From NCBI GenBank assembly GCA_002315975.1, contig DCIK01000006.1:1-63836 (forward strand): a DNA stretch of 63,836 bases. The letters run 5' to 3'. Positions 14,815 to 24,170 of this stretch are shown piece after piece. Source of the stretch: Clostridiales bacterium UBA1728 (GTDB taxonomy: Bacteria > Bacillota > Clostridia > Oscillospirales > Oscillospiraceae). Position 1 is the stretch's first letter; every line of letters begins with the position of its first letter. Position numbers and translations under genes: made by a program. The notes beneath the pieces are model-generated. The model made no database searches. It saw only the letters and a list, made by a program, of their open reading frames with translations, and was not told the DNA's origin.

Positions 14815-15735
14815 TCAGATCACAAAATTCTCCAGATACTTCTTGCTGAGCCGCAGGGACTTCAGCACGTCCTCCTCGCAGCTCTCAAAGGCCTTGTCCT
14901 CCACCTCGATGCAGGCGAAACCGTTATAGCGGATGTCGGTGAGGGCAGAGACGAATCTGCCCCAGTCCACATCGCCCAGACCGGGCAGCTTGGGGCTCAT
15001 GTAATCCAGAGGATAGGCCATGGTGCCCACCCGGGCTAATTTCTCGGGGTAGAGCTTGATGTCCTTGAAGTGGACATGGAAAATCTTGTCGCGGAACTCG
15101 TAGAGGGGGGCGATGTAGTCGGCCATCTGCCAGACAAAGTGGCTGGGATCGTAGTTGATGCCCAGGTTGTCGCTCTTGAGGATATCAAAGACCTGCTGCC
15201 AACGGTCGGCAGTGGTCATCAGATTCTGGCCGCCGGGCCACTGGTCCCGTCCGAAGAGCATGGGGCAGTTCTCGATGGCGATCTTCACGCCCTTTTCCTC
15301 GGCCAGCGCGATGATGGGAGGCCAGACCTCCTTCACCAGCTCCATATTCTCTTCCACGCTCTTAAACTGATCGCGGCCAATGAAGGTGGTGACCATGTTC
15401 ACGCCTAAGCAGGCGCTGGCGCGGATTACATTCTTCAGATGCTCCACATTGTGCCCGCGCTTCTCAAGGTCGCCGTCCATGGTATTGGGGTAGAAGGCCA
15501 GAGAGGAAATCTCCACGCCGCTCTTGCGGGCGTAGTCTAAAATGTGCGCTGCGTAGCTCTCATCCTCCAGAACCCGCTCCACATCAATGTGGCTCACGCC
15601 GGCGTAGCGGCGCTCGGCCTTGCCTGCGGGCCAGCAGGCAACCTCAGCGCAGGTAAAGCCCATGGCGGAGAGGGTGTCCATCATTTTTTCATAGTCGTAC
15701 TGCTCTAAGATAGCGGTAACAAGACCAAGCTTCAT
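14815..15735 (-). CDS. Sugar phosphate isomerase/epimerase (TIM barrel)
   Basis: The 306-aa protein has the AP-endonuclease-2/xylose-isomerase-like TIM barrel. Metal-binding residues are visible in IENCPM (Glu), YDPSHFVW (Asp, His), HVHFKD (His) and the final CIEVED (Glu). Family members interconvert keto and aldo sugars or cyclitol derivatives, such as inosose. It is divergent from a Gfo/Idh/MocA dehydrogenase and an ABC sugar importer, so it probably handles an intermediate of the imported compound. The ribosome-binding site is GGAGG. The substrate is not determinable. Confidence 0.85.
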   Translation of the reverse strand: MKLGLVTAILEQYDYEKMMDTLSAMGFTCAEVACWPAGKAERRYAGVSHIDVERVLEDESYAAHILDYARKSGVEISSLAFYPNTMDGDLEKRGHNVEHLKNVIRASACLGVNMVTTFIGRDQFKSVEENMELVKEVWPPIIALAEEKGVKIAIENCPMLFGRDQWPGGQNLMTTADRWQQVFDILKSDNLGINYDPSHFVWQMADYIAPLYEFRDKIFHVHFKDIKLYPEKLARVGTMAYPLDYMSPKLPGLGDVDWGRFVSALTDIRYNGFACIEVEDKAFESCEEDVLKSLRLSKKYLENFVI

Positions 15736-15962
15736 GGGTATATCCTCCGAAATATTATAATTGTATATGAACTGACTCTATGGTAACGGCCTTTTGCCCA
15801 TTTGTCAAGGCAATTCGGACGATTCCCCCCGCTTCCGCATTGCAGCGGAAACTATTTTAAGATATGCATTATGTCCTTACAAAAGTGTATTGTGAATAGC
15901 GTACAAAATGAATTGGTAAAAATATGCACAAAGCAGAAAATGAAGAAAAAAAGGTGAATCCG

Positions 15963-15992
15963 TTGACTTTTCTCTTAGAAAAGGAATATAGT
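15963..15992 (+). promoter_or_regulatory. Promoter of the sugar dehydrogenase gene
   Basis: TTGACT (15963-15968), an 18-base spacer and TATAGT (15987-15992), about 60 bases before the ATG. The 318-bp divergent region also has a TTCCGC/GCGGAA hairpin near 15833-15850. Confidence 0.6.
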
Positions 15993-16053
15993 AAAGCGCT
16001 TTTGTGCCAAAGAAACCAGCACGAAAGTAACATTGCATATAAGGGGTGCTTCC

Positions 16054-17088
16054 ATGAAGGTTGGCGTTATCGGCTGCGGCTCCATTGCCAGGCAGCGTCA
16101 CGGTTACGAGTATTTCCACAAGGACGGCGTTGAGGTCGGCGGCTTTTTTGACCGTATGACCGAGCGTGCAGAGGCTCTTGTGAACCTTTACGGAGGCCGG
16201 GTGTACGGCAGCGTGGAGGAAATGCTGGCGGATTCCACCATTGATGCGGTCAGCGTCTGCGTGGCGAACGCCGCCCATGCCGAGATCACCATCGCCGCCC
16301 TCAACGCCGGCAAGCACGTCCTCTGCGAGAAGCCCATGGCTGTCACCGAGGAAGAGTGCGAGGCCATGGTCGCCGCCGCCAGGAAGAACGGCAAGCGCCT
16401 GATGATCGGCCACAATCAGCGTCTCGCTCCCGCCCACAAGCGTGGCAAGGAGCTGCTCTCCGCCGGTCGCATGGGTCGCGTACTCACCTTCCAGTCCACC
16501 TTCGGTCACAAGGGGCCGGAGATGTGGTCTGTGGATCAGGGCAACCACACCTGGTTCTTCCGCAAGGCGGATGCCTCCTTCGGCTCCATGGCCGATCTGG
16601 GCATTCACAAGCTGGATCTGGTGCGCTATCTCATCGGCAGCGAGATTAAGAGCGTCTACTCCACCATGACCGTTCTGGACAAGAAGCTGCCCGACGGCAG
16701 CCCTATCGAGGTGGACGACAACTCCGTGGAGGTGCTTCAGTTCGAAAACGGCGCCACCGGCACCGTGACCACCAGCTGGACTCACTACGGCGAGGAGTGC
16801 AACGCCACGATTCTCTACTGCGAGAAGGGCATCATGAAGCTCTATGCCGACCCCGAATACTCCCTGCAGATCGTCAATGCCGACGGCAGCGTGGAACGCT
16901 ACGCTCTGGACCGGATGCAGACCAACGACGACGAGCAGATGGCCTCCTCCGGCGTCATCGACGAGTTCGTGGACGCCATCGTGGAAAACCGGAAGAGCAT
17001 TCTCGACGCAGAGGATATTCTGAAGTCCATGAAGGCCGTGTTTGCCTGCCTCCGCTCTGCCGAGGAGGGCAAGGCCGTAAAGCCCTGA
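16054..17088 (+). CDS. Gfo/Idh/MocA-family NAD(P)-dependent oxidoreductase
   Basis: This 344-aa protein opens with the Rossmann motif VGVIGCGSIA and has the family's EKPMA motif (Lys in CEKPMAVTEEE) and a GSMADLGIHKLD block holding the catalytic histidine. Family members oxidise or reduce sugars and cyclitols such as inositol or glucose derivatives. The ATG at 16054 follows AAGGGG; a slightly longer reading from 16033 lacks a ribosome-binding site. With the divergent isomerase and the downstream importer it suggests a catabolic module for one sugar or inositol-like compound. Confidence 0.9.
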   Translation: MKVGVIGCGSIARQRHGYEYFHKDGVEVGGFFDRMTERAEALVNLYGGRVYGSVEEMLADSTIDAVSVCVANAAHAEITIAALNAGKHVLCEKPMAVTEEECEAMVAAARKNGKRLMIGHNQRLAPAHKRGKELLSAGRMGRVLTFQSTFGHKGPEMWSVDQGNHTWFFRKADASFGSMADLGIHKLDLVRYLIGSEIKSVYSTMTVLDKKLPDGSPIEVDDNSVEVLQFENGATGTVTTSWTHYGEECNATILYCEKGIMKLYADPEYSLQIVNADGSVERYALDRMQTNDDEQMASSGVIDEFVDAIVENRKSILDAEDILKSMKAVFACLRSAEEGKAVKP

Positions 17089-17168
17089 AGGGTATTTTCA
17101 TTCAGGCAAAGCCCGCATGAAAATGATTCGATTTTATTTGCGTCTGCGAACGCAAACTCTGCGAGGCT
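17086..17168 (-). repeat. Covarying-hairpin element, partial copy I
   Basis: On the minus strand it keeps the GCCTCGCAGAG segment, the TTTGCG..CGCAAA hairpin and the ATTTTCATG..TGAAAAT hairpin, but lacks both termini and the 3' hairpins. It lies antisense to the surrounding genes, directly after the dehydrogenase stop. Confidence 0.8.
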
Positions 17169-17181
17169 TTGCAGAAAGCAG

Positions 17182-17210
17182 TTGTTATTACCCGCTACGG
17201 CGGATAATAT
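17182..17210 (+). promoter_or_regulatory. Promoter of the ABC importer genes
   Basis: TTGTTA (17182-17187), a 17-base spacer and TAATAT (17205-17210), 31 bases upstream of the lipoprotein start. Confidence 0.6.
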
Positions 17211-17240
17211 AAACAAATTTTTTGGAGGAAAAACCAAACC

Positions 17241-18428
17241 ATGAAGAAGTTCATCGCAATGCTTCTCGCTCTCGTGATGGTCCTCTCTCTCTGCGCCTGC
17301 GGCGGCAGCAAGACCGAGACCAAGACTGAGACCAAGACCGAGGAGACCAAGACCGAGGCTCCCGCTGCCGAGGCTCCTGCCGAAGCTCCCGCTGCCGAGG
17401 CCGGCAAGACTCTGTACGTGATGGGCCCCACCCCTGACCACGGCTGGACCGCTCAGGCCGGTGCCTACGCCGATGCCAAGTGCGCCGAGATCACCGCTGC
17501 CGGTCAGTACAAGGCCGTCTACATGGCCGCCTCCTCCGGTGAGGAGCAGGTTGACCAGGTCAACACCATCGTCGCCAACGGCGACGCCGTGGGCGTTGTC
17601 ATGATGGCTCTGGACGATTCCGCCCAGGCCGGTCAGGAAACCCTCTACGCCGAGGGCATCCCCTTCATCTCCTTCGACCGTATCATTGAGGCCACCGAGC
17701 AGTACGCCGTCCTCAACGCCTCCGGTGATAACTGGCAGTGCGGCGCCGGCATCGCTTACTGGCTGCAGCAGAACGGCATGAAGGCCGGCGACACCGTCGT
17801 CACCCTCTACGGCGACAACGGCACCGTCTGCTCCCGTCGTCAGGAAGGCTTCGAGCAGTTCCTGCGCGGCGAAATCAAGTACTCCGATGCTGCCACCGGC
17901 GAGTCCTACGAGACCACCGAAGTCTGGGAGCAGGACGCTCTTGACGCTGTGTTCAACACCTACTCTGTTGTCTGCAACTGGTCTGCCGACGGCGCTTACG
18001 CCTACGTGGAGCAGAAGCTCGACGAGATCGTTGCCGCTGCCAAGGAGAATGGCAACAAGCTGTACATCTACTCCATGGACGACGAGATGACCTTCGGTGT
18101 GCTCAACTACATCGAGGCCGGCGCTTCCGAGGAGACCAAGGCCGATCTGGAGGCCATGGAAGTTTACATCTCCGCCATCGGCGGTATGCAGGAGCTCTAC
18201 GATGTCATGGCCGGCACCGACGAGCAGTCCGCTCTGGCTGACAAGTACTTCGACAACATGATGTCCATGTACTTCAGCCCCAAGATGATGCAGGATGTCA
18301 TCGACACCATGCTCACCTACCTCTCCGGCGACTGGAATCACCAGCAGGGCGACGGCGAGTACCAGCCCACCTGGATCGTCAACCGCGAGAACGTCACCGA
18401 GTACGAAGGCTTCAAGGGTCACGCCTGA
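17241..18428 (+). CDS. Sugar ABC transporter substrate-binding lipoprotein
   Basis: This 395-aa protein has a signal peptide ending in a lipobox (LCAC, lipidated Cys20), then a low-complexity Lys-Thr-Glu and Ala-Pro-Glu linker (about 23-55), then a type I periplasmic-binding domain like ChvE/XylF/RbsB. It would bind a monosaccharide outside the cell and deliver it to the permease encoded downstream. The ribosome-binding site is TGGAGG. Codons are strongly biased to C/G-ending forms, suggesting high expression. A terminator-like hairpin follows the gene, so the lipoprotein is probably made in excess over the membrane components. Confidence 0.92.
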   Translation: MKKFIAMLLALVMVLSLCACGGSKTETKTETKTEETKTEAPAAEAPAEAPAAEAGKTLYVMGPTPDHGWTAQAGAYADAKCAEITAAGQYKAVYMAASSGEEQVDQVNTIVANGDAVGVVMMALDDSAQAGQETLYAEGIPFISFDRIIEATEQYAVLNASGDNWQCGAGIAYWLQQNGMKAGDTVVTLYGDNGTVCSRRQEGFEQFLRGEIKYSDAATGESYETTEVWEQDALDAVFNTYSVVCNWSADGAYAYVEQKLDEIVAAAKENGNKLYIYSMDDEMTFGVLNYIEAGASEETKADLEAMEVYISAIGGMQELYDVMAGTDEQSALADKYFDNMMSMYFSPKMMQDVIDTMLTYLSGDWNHQQGDGEYQPTWIVNRENVTEYEGFKGHA

Positions 18429-18445
18429 GCCTTATCCCCATGAAG

Positions 18446-18476
18446 AAAAGGGGCTGTGAATCCACAGCCCTTTTTC
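18446..18476 (+). terminator. Attenuating terminator after the binding protein
   Basis: AAAGGGGCTGTG pairs with CACAGCCC and is followed by five T and CTTTC. It sits between the binding-protein gene and the ATPase gene, a common way to lower downstream expression. Confidence 0.75.
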
Positions 18477-18582
18477 TTTCGTATGGGAGGGGTACCTCTT
18501 TCCAGTCCGTCGGCTTGCGCCGGAGCCTGATCCGGTGCAGCCCGATGTACTGCAAAGCAAAAATAAGAATGGGAGCACAAGC

Positions 18583-20061
18583 ATGAGTATCCTGGAAATG
18601 AGCCATGTCTCCAAGGCATTCGGTGGTTCCAAGGCCCTTTCGGACATTCATTTCACCGTGGAGGAGGGCGAGATTCACGCCCTTTTAGGTGAAAACGGCG
18701 CGGGCAAATCCACGCTGATGAACATACTCACCGGCGTTATTCCGGCGGATGAGGGCAGCATCACCTTCCTTGGTAAGACCTACCCCAACCCCAGCATCGC
18801 CCAGATGGAGGCGGCGGGCATCGCCTTTGTCCATCAGGAGCTGAACGTCATCAACGATCTGACCGTGGCGGACAACATTTTCCTCTGCCGGGAGCTGACA
18901 AACAAGCTGGGTCTTCTGCGCAAAAAGGAGCAGATTCAGCGCGCCCGGGAGCTTTTTGAAAATTTAGGCGTGGACATTGACCCCACGGTGCTGGTCAGCG
19001 AGCTGAAGACCAGCGAGAAGCAGCTCCTGGAGATCTGCCGCGCCCTCTATGCGGACGCAAAGCTCCTGATCCTCGACGAGCCCACCACAGCGCTGAGCAA
19101 TAACGAGATCGACCACCTCTTCGGCATCCTCCGCAAGCTGAAGGAGCAGGGCAAGAGCTTCATCTTCATCTCCCACAAGATGCCCGAAATCTTTGCCATT
19201 GCCGACCGCTATACGGTGCTGCGCAACGGTGAGTTCGTCTCCACCGGCAAAATCGCCGACACCAACGCCCACGCCGTCACCTCCGACATGGTGGGTGCCA
19301 GCTATGTGGATGCGGATGTGTACGAGAGCCGGGAGCTGGGTGACACGGTGCTGGAGCTGAAGAACTTCTCCGGCACGGGCTTTGAAAATGTGAACCTCAG
19401 CGCCCGAAGGGGCGAAATTTTAGCCTTTACCGGTCTGGCCGGCTGCGGTGCCAGCGAGCTGATGCAGACCCTCTTCGGCGTGCTGCCCCCCCTGAGCGGT
19501 GAGCTGAGCGTGAACGGTAAGGCGCTCCACGGCAGCAGCGTGAAATTCATGAAGAACGGCGTGGGTATGCTCCCGGCCAACCGCAAGGAAAACTCCGTGG
19601 TGCCCGATATGAGCATTTTAGAGAACTACTATCTGGCCGAGCACGAAATCTCCCGCAACAAGCCCTTTATCAACAGAGGGCAGGAGCTCCGGCGCTATGA
19701 GAGCCACAAGGAAATGCTGCACATCAAGGCCGACGACTGCGAAAACTCCATCGGCTCCCTCTCCGGCGGCAACCAGCAGAAGGTGTTCATCGCCCGCTGG
19801 CTGAATATCGGCGCGGATGTGCTCCTCTTCGATAACCCCACTCAGGGCGTGGACGTGGGTGCCAAGGCGGAGATTTACCGCCTGATTCTGGAGTTTGCCA
19901 AAGAGGGCAAGACCATCCTCATCAACACGCTGGAGATTCCCGAAATCCAGAAGGTTGCCGACCGCTGCCTCGTCTTCTATGAGGGCAGAATCGTCAAGGA
20001 GTTCAAACATTCTGAGGTCAATGAGCATGATGTTATGCTCTATTCCACCAACGCCATATAA
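18583..20061 (+). CDS. Sugar ABC transporter ATPase (RbsA/MglA type)
   Basis: The 492-aa protein contains two ABC domains in tandem. The first has Walker A GENGAGKS and LLILDEPTTALS; the second has the degenerate loop GLAGCGAS and a full signature SLSGGNQQKVFIARW, the pattern of RbsA/MglA/XylG proteins. It powers uptake through the permease encoded next. The ATG at 18583 follows GGGAGC; an upstream in-frame reading lies in the intergenic leader. Confidence 0.93.
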   Translation: MSILEMSHVSKAFGGSKALSDIHFTVEEGEIHALLGENGAGKSTLMNILTGVIPADEGSITFLGKTYPNPSIAQMEAAGIAFVHQELNVINDLTVADNIFLCRELTNKLGLLRKKEQIQRARELFENLGVDIDPTVLVSELKTSEKQLLEICRALYADAKLLILDEPTTALSNNEIDHLFGILRKLKEQGKSFIFISHKMPEIFAIADRYTVLRNGEFVSTGKIADTNAHAVTSDMVGASYVDADVYESRELGDTVLELKNFSGTGFENVNLSARRGEILAFTGLAGCGASELMQTLFGVLPPLSGELSVNGKALHGSSVKFMKNGVGMLPANRKENSVVPDMSILENYYLAEHEISRNKPFINRGQELRRYESHKEMLHIKADDCENSIGSLSGGNQQKVFIARWLNIGADVLLFDNPTQGVDVGAKAEIYRLILEFAKEGKTILINTLEIPEIQKVADRCLVFYEGRIVKEFKHSEVNEHDVMLYSTNAI

Positions 20062-20121
20062 TCGAAAGTAAAACTTCGTTTTACTCTCGCTGACAATGCT
20101 AACAAGACGGAGGCATAAGAT

Positions 20122-21201
20122 ATGAAAAAGAACAAGAGCTTCGGGGAGACCCTCAGCAAGGCGTGGAGCCAGTACAGCTTCATCTTCGTTATGGTCATCG
20201 TTATGGTGGCCTACGCCTTTACCATCAAGTCCAACGGCAATATTTTCAAGTGGAGCCATATTGCCGCCATTCTGGGCAGCCAGAACACCTGCATCGTGGG
20301 CACCATGGCGCTGGGCATGGCGCTGGTCATCATCACCGGGCAGATTGACCTGTCCATCGGCTCTTCTCTGGTGCTGACCACGGGCGTGACCATCATGGTC
20401 TTCAACACCACCGATTCCATCCCCCTGATGATTCTGGCGGGTCTGGCCACCGGCGCACTCTGCGGCGCCATCAACGGTCTGCTGGTGGGTCTTGCGAAAA
20501 TGCCCCCCTTCGTGGTCACGCTGGGCACCATGCTCATCTACCGCTCCCTGACCCTGTCCGTGGTGCGCTCCATCGACCCGGCCATCTCCGGTTCCAGCTC
20601 CAGCCAGTTCGCCATGAACTCCAAGAACAGCAACTATGAGTTCCTGCGCATGAAGTTCGGCACCGGCAAGCTCACCCTCGGCAGCTTCTCCATCCCCTAC
20701 ATCACCTTCGTCTTTGTGCTCATGGTGGTCATTTTCATCATCCTCACCGAGAAGACCAAATACGGCAAGAGCGTTTACGCCGTGGGCTCCAATGAGAAGT
20801 CCGCCCGTCTGGCCGGCATCAGCACCACCTGGGTGAAGATTTCCGTGTTCATCCTCACCGGTCTCATGGTGGGCGTGGGCTCCATCCTGCAGGCCTGCAA
20901 AATCGGCAATGTGACTCCCGCCTCCTCCGGCGTCAGCTATGAGATGTACGCCATCGCCGCTGTGGTTCTCGGCGGTGTGAGCATGGCCGGCGGCAAGGGC
21001 AAGATCATCGGCGTCATCTTCGGCGCGTTGAGCTACACCACCATCAACTTCATCATCGTGTCGATCCCCGCTCTCAGCGTGGATATTCAGGACACCTTCC
21101 AGGGTCTGGTGCTCATCGTGGTCATTCTGGTGCAGACCATCGGCCCCGTGATCAAGGAGAGCTTCCGGCGCGCCCGCAAAAAGCGTCTGGCAGCCAAGTA
21201 A
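20122..21201 (+). CDS. Sugar ABC transporter permease (RbsC/MglC type)
   Basis: The 359-aa protein has about nine or ten membrane helices and the conserved ITGQIDLSIGSSL segment of branched-sugar permeases, with YAVGSNEKSARLAGI as the cytoplasmic EAA-like loop and AVVLGGVSMAGGKG near the end. It forms the channel of the importer with the two preceding genes. It lies 60 bases after the ATPase gene and is followed by a terminator. Confidence 0.93.
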   Translation: MKKNKSFGETLSKAWSQYSFIFVMVIVMVAYAFTIKSNGNIFKWSHIAAILGSQNTCIVGTMALGMALVIITGQIDLSIGSSLVLTTGVTIMVFNTTDSIPLMILAGLATGALCGAINGLLVGLAKMPPFVVTLGTMLIYRSLTLSVVRSIDPAISGSSSSQFAMNSKNSNYEFLRMKFGTGKLTLGSFSIPYITFVFVLMVVIFIILTEKTKYGKSVYAVGSNEKSARLAGISTTWVKISVFILTGLMVGVGSILQACKIGNVTPASSGVSYEMYAIAAVVLGGVSMAGGKGKIIGVIFGALSYTTINFIIVSIPALSVDIQDTFQGLVLIVVILVQTIGPVIKESFRRARKKRLAAK

Positions 21202-21210
21202 AAACGCATA

Positions 21211-21243
21211 CCCCGGCGGTCGAAATCGGCCGCCGGGATTTTT
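21211..21243 (+). terminator. Terminator of the sugar importer operon
   Basis: A GC-rich inverted repeat (CCCGGCGG/CCGCCGGG) is followed by ATTTTTC. Confidence 0.8.
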
Positions 21244-21278
21244 CGCCTATGTGGGGCGGAGCGGGCAAAAATCCGCTC

Positions 21279-21308
21279 TTTACTTGTTACCGGGGACTGT
21301 GCTACAAT
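21279..21308 (+). promoter_or_regulatory. Promoter upstream of element A and the nitroreductase gene
   Basis: TTTACT (21279-21284), an 18-base spacer and TACAAT (21303-21308). Element A begins 19 bases after the -10 box, so it would form almost the whole leader of the nitroreductase mRNA. Confidence 0.6.
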
Positions 21309-21326
21309 GGCACTATACAAAAATAT

Positions 21327-21648
21327 TAGTCAATTGTAAAAGTGCTCACCAGATTGATTTCATTAGCCTCGCAGAGTTTGCGAGCCGCAGCTCGCAAAAT
21401 AATTCGATCATTTTCATGAGAGCTTTGCCCGCATGAAAATACTCTGAGGCGCACTCTATTGGTGCGCCCTCGCATCGTCGTCGTCACAAGCTTCGTATCG
21501 CTCACCCCATCCTTTCAGGATAGGGCTCGTTCACTCCGCTGCTCCTCCTCTCCCATTGTGTGCTTGCACACAATGGGACCCGGCAGATCCGCCGCGATCA
21601 ATGCGAGTGTCTTTTCTCGATTGTAAAACGCAGTTTTGCAATCGACTA
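21327..21648 (+). mobile_element. Covarying-hairpin element, complete copy A (enlarged)
   Basis: It starts TAGTCAATTGTAAAAG and ends TTTTGCAATCGACTA (terminal inverted repeats). It has all the stems of the family, but the GGCGG/CCGCC hairpin is replaced by about 115 bases with two extra hairpins (CCATCCT/AGGATAGG, and CCCATTGTGTG/CACACAATGGG), making it 322 bp. Flanks TACAAAAATAT and TGCCAGAATAT (8 of 11 identical) look like a decayed target duplication. It is in sense orientation, ending just before the nitroreductase ribosome-binding site. Confidence 0.85.
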
Positions 21649-21677
21649 TGCCAGAATATGGAAAGGAGAGCCGCACC

Positions 21678-22190
21678 ATGAATTTTCTTGAACTTGCCGC
21701 CGAGCGCTACTCTGTCCGCAAATTCTCCGAGCGAAGCGTTGAGGAGGATAAGCTGAAGCTCATCTTAGAGGCCGTCCGTCTCTCTCCCACCGCCGTGAAC
21801 CGGCAGCCCCAGCGGGTATTCGTTTTCCGCAGCGCCGAGGCTCTGGAAACCGCCCGCACCCTCTCTCCCTGCCTCTACGGGGCGAGCACCGTGCTCCTGT
21901 TCTGCTACGACAAGGACACGGTCTGGAGCCACCCCACTGATCACGCCTGCTCCGGCGAGGTGGACTGCGCCATCGCCTGCACCCACGCCATGCTGGAGGC
22001 CTGGGAGCTGGGCATCGGCTCCTGCTGGGTGCGCTTCTTCGAGGCTGAAAAGGTGAAGGCCGCGCTGCAGCTGCCCGAAAATCTCGTGCCCGTGGCGCTG
22101 CTGCCCATCGGCTACGCCGCCGAGGACGCCGCCCCCGGCCCCCAGCACGCCGCCTCCAAGCCCATCGACGAGCTGGTGAAGATGCTGTAA
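21678..22190 (+). CDS. Nitroreductase-family flavoprotein
   Basis: This 170-aa protein begins with FLELAAERYSVRKFSER, the FMN-phosphate-binding Arg-Ser-x-Arg/Lys segment of nitroreductases, followed by SPTAVNRQPQRVFVF; GIGSCWVRFF and PVALLPIGYA complete the pattern. Such enzymes use NAD(P)H and FMN to reduce nitro groups, quinones or similar acceptors; the substrate is unknown. The ribosome-binding site is GAAAGGAGAG. Its promoter lies on the far side of element A. Confidence 0.88.
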   Translation: MNFLELAAERYSVRKFSERSVEEDKLKLILEAVRLSPTAVNRQPQRVFVFRSAEALETARTLSPCLYGASTVLLFCYDKDTVWSHPTDHACSGEVDCAIACTHAMLEAWELGIGSCWVRFFEAEKVKAALQLPENLVPVALLPIGYAAEDAAPGPQHAASKPIDELVKML

Positions 22191-22210
22191 GTCCACGTTT
22201 TTCTATCAGC

Positions 22211-22251
22211 AAAGTGCCCCTGTGTCAGAGAGAGTGACACAGGGGCGCTTT
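22211..22251. terminator. Bidirectional terminator (CCCCTGTGTCA hairpin)
   Basis: GCCCCTGTGTCA pairs with TGACACAGGGGC around GAGAGAG, flanked by AAAG and CTTT. It serves the nitroreductase gene and the convergent membrane protein gene. A near-identical hairpin is at 24395-24435. Confidence 0.8.
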
Positions 22252-22267
22252 GTATCAAAAAATGTTC

Positions 22268-24157
22268 TCAATTGAGCTTCACAACAATGCGCTCCGCATC
22301 CCCGTACAGGGAGTAGGTTCCGGTTTCCAGCAGGAGCGGCAGCTCGTCGGTGATCTCCATTAAATTATCAGCGATCAGGTCCGTTCTATAGTAATAGCTG
22401 AGTGAAAAGTTTCCCCAGCTCCAGTTCTCGCGAAGCAGCCGCGGCGTCAGCCGGGACAGCACCGGATAATGCTCCACAGAATTCCTAATTGTCGGTGCCA
22501 GACCCGCATCACCGAGAATTTTCAGTTTCTTTGTTGCGGAATCCGTGTAATGCGCATTGATACCGCTCATGATTTCAGCACTTCGATAGGTCAGATATTC
22601 CTTTTGCGCACTGAGGGCATTGCCATAGATAAAGGCAAAGGCAAAAAACGACCAGCTCAGCGCCAGGATGCAGGCTTTCTGCAGAGAGCAGTGTTCGGCT
22701 CCTTCGGCATCGGTCAGCGTAGAGAGTGACACAAAAGCTATCCAGGCACCCAGCCCAAAAAAAGCACGCGTTTCAAACAGCGGCTTTTCAAGGAGCGGAT
22801 AGAGGCCAAAAATCAGCACGGCAGACACCGCTTCCGCCAGCAGCGTCAGAATGAGGCTTTGCATACGCTTCCCCTTGCCGCACAGCACCATACGGAGAGG
22901 AAAGCCCACCGCAAGTATAAGGAGCAGGATCTTCCAGGGCAAATTGAAATCGTACTGAATAAGCTCAAAATACTGGCGGTAGTTTGAAATGATTGTGGGA
23001 AAAAGCTGCACAACAGGAGGCATTGAGCCGGAAACATAATCATCCGCGGCCGTTGGAATTACAACAACGATTTTGTAATACAGTACCGCCAGAAAATAAC
23101 CGAACGCAGCAGTTCCAACGGCTGAGAACACCCTTGCAGAAGCTTCTTTTCCATGAATAAGGCTCTGTGCCGCCAGAAACACCACCAGCATCGGAAAAAT
23201 TCCAAGCGCCACCTGATATGTCAGGCAGTTGAGCATCGTGCCGGCAAAGGAGGCCAGCAACAGCTTTTTTCGATTTTCCTTTTCTCCGGAGAAAAACAGT
23301 GCCGGGAAAACAGAGGCGAAAATCGACAGGGACATATAAGGTGAATCATATTTATAGGATAGACATTCCAGAAAATACGGAGACAGGCAAAGGGGAACCA
23401 CGGCACAGTACTGGAAAAGGGTATACTTTTTCTTTCCGGTAAAGACATATAAAACAATGACACTGGACGATGCCATAAGCACAACGGCAAGGAGCTGCGT
23501 GAGCGGGGAGACATCCGCCAGAAAGCTGTTTCCGTGGACAAAGGTGGAAAGATAATTGGAAGCAAAGCGGCTGAAATTGTTCCACCCCGAATAGCCGTAA
23601 AAGCAGCGCCCCGCATCGTCAATGTAGTTGAAGTTCGCCCGAATGATGGCCGTGACCGCAAGGCCATAGACAGTGCAGAAGATCAAAAAAGGGTTTCTTG
23701 CAAAACGCAGACGATGCAGGACAGAACCATCAACCCCATAGACCCTCTCAATGATATCTTCGACCAGAAATCCGATTCCGGGAACGGCGAGAACGCTCAG
23801 GCAAAGCGTAAGAGTCAGGTACAGCGGTCTTTCCTCTATACCCGTTAAGGTGGATACTCTTCCGATCAACGATGAGCCGTTGAAGATGGGATAGAACTGC
23901 ACGGCAAAGCCCAGCACCGCCAAAGCTCCGAAGACCAGATACCCCCTGTCGGGAAAAAGCCGCCTTTTTTCCCGGCTGCGGCTCTTTACAAGAAAGAACA
24001 CCAGCGCAAACAGAATCAGCGCAACACTTGCCAGCTTGGAGGGCACAGTTCGCAGCGTCTGCAATACAATGAGGGCCGAGAGGATCACCCAACGGTATAA
24101 GGCATAGAGTACAGGTCTGCGGGTACTGAATTCCGAATAAATTCTGGCAAAAGGCAT
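22268..24157 (-). CDS. GtrII-like membrane glucosyltransferase-family protein
   Basis: The 629-aa protein has more than ten predicted membrane helices and a soluble C-terminal part (about 515-629). An acidic pair in NYIDDAGRCFYGYSGW (near residue 180) between early helices matches the GT-C pattern of GtrII/PF14264 proteins, which transfer sugar from a polyprenyl-phosphate donor to surface polysaccharide. Substrate and acceptor are unknown. Another GT-C-like protein is encoded at 25703-27223 and a polyprenyl-phosphate sugar transferase at 36787-38199, so the region contributes to envelope glycan decoration. Confidence 0.75.
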   Translation of the reverse strand: MPFARIYSEFSTRRPVLYALYRWVILSALIVLQTLRTVPSKLASVALILFALVFFLVKSRSREKRRLFPDRGYLVFGALAVLGFAVQFYPIFNGSSLIGRVSTLTGIEERPLYLTLTLCLSVLAVPGIGFLVEDIIERVYGVDGSVLHRLRFARNPFLIFCTVYGLAVTAIIRANFNYIDDAGRCFYGYSGWNNFSRFASNYLSTFVHGNSFLADVSPLTQLLAVVLMASSSVIVLYVFTGKKKYTLFQYCAVVPLCLSPYFLECLSYKYDSPYMSLSIFASVFPALFFSGEKENRKKLLLASFAGTMLNCLTYQVALGIFPMLVVFLAAQSLIHGKEASARVFSAVGTAAFGYFLAVLYYKIVVVIPTAADDYVSGSMPPVVQLFPTIISNYRQYFELIQYDFNLPWKILLLILAVGFPLRMVLCGKGKRMQSLILTLLAEAVSAVLIFGLYPLLEKPLFETRAFFGLGAWIAFVSLSTLTDAEGAEHCSLQKACILALSWSFFAFAFIYGNALSAQKEYLTYRSAEIMSGINAHYTDSATKKLKILGDAGLAPTIRNSVEHYPVLSRLTPRLLRENWSWGNFSLSYYYRTDLIADNLMEITDELPLLLETGTYSLYGDAERIVVKLN

Positions 24158-24170
24158 GCTGTTTCTCCCG

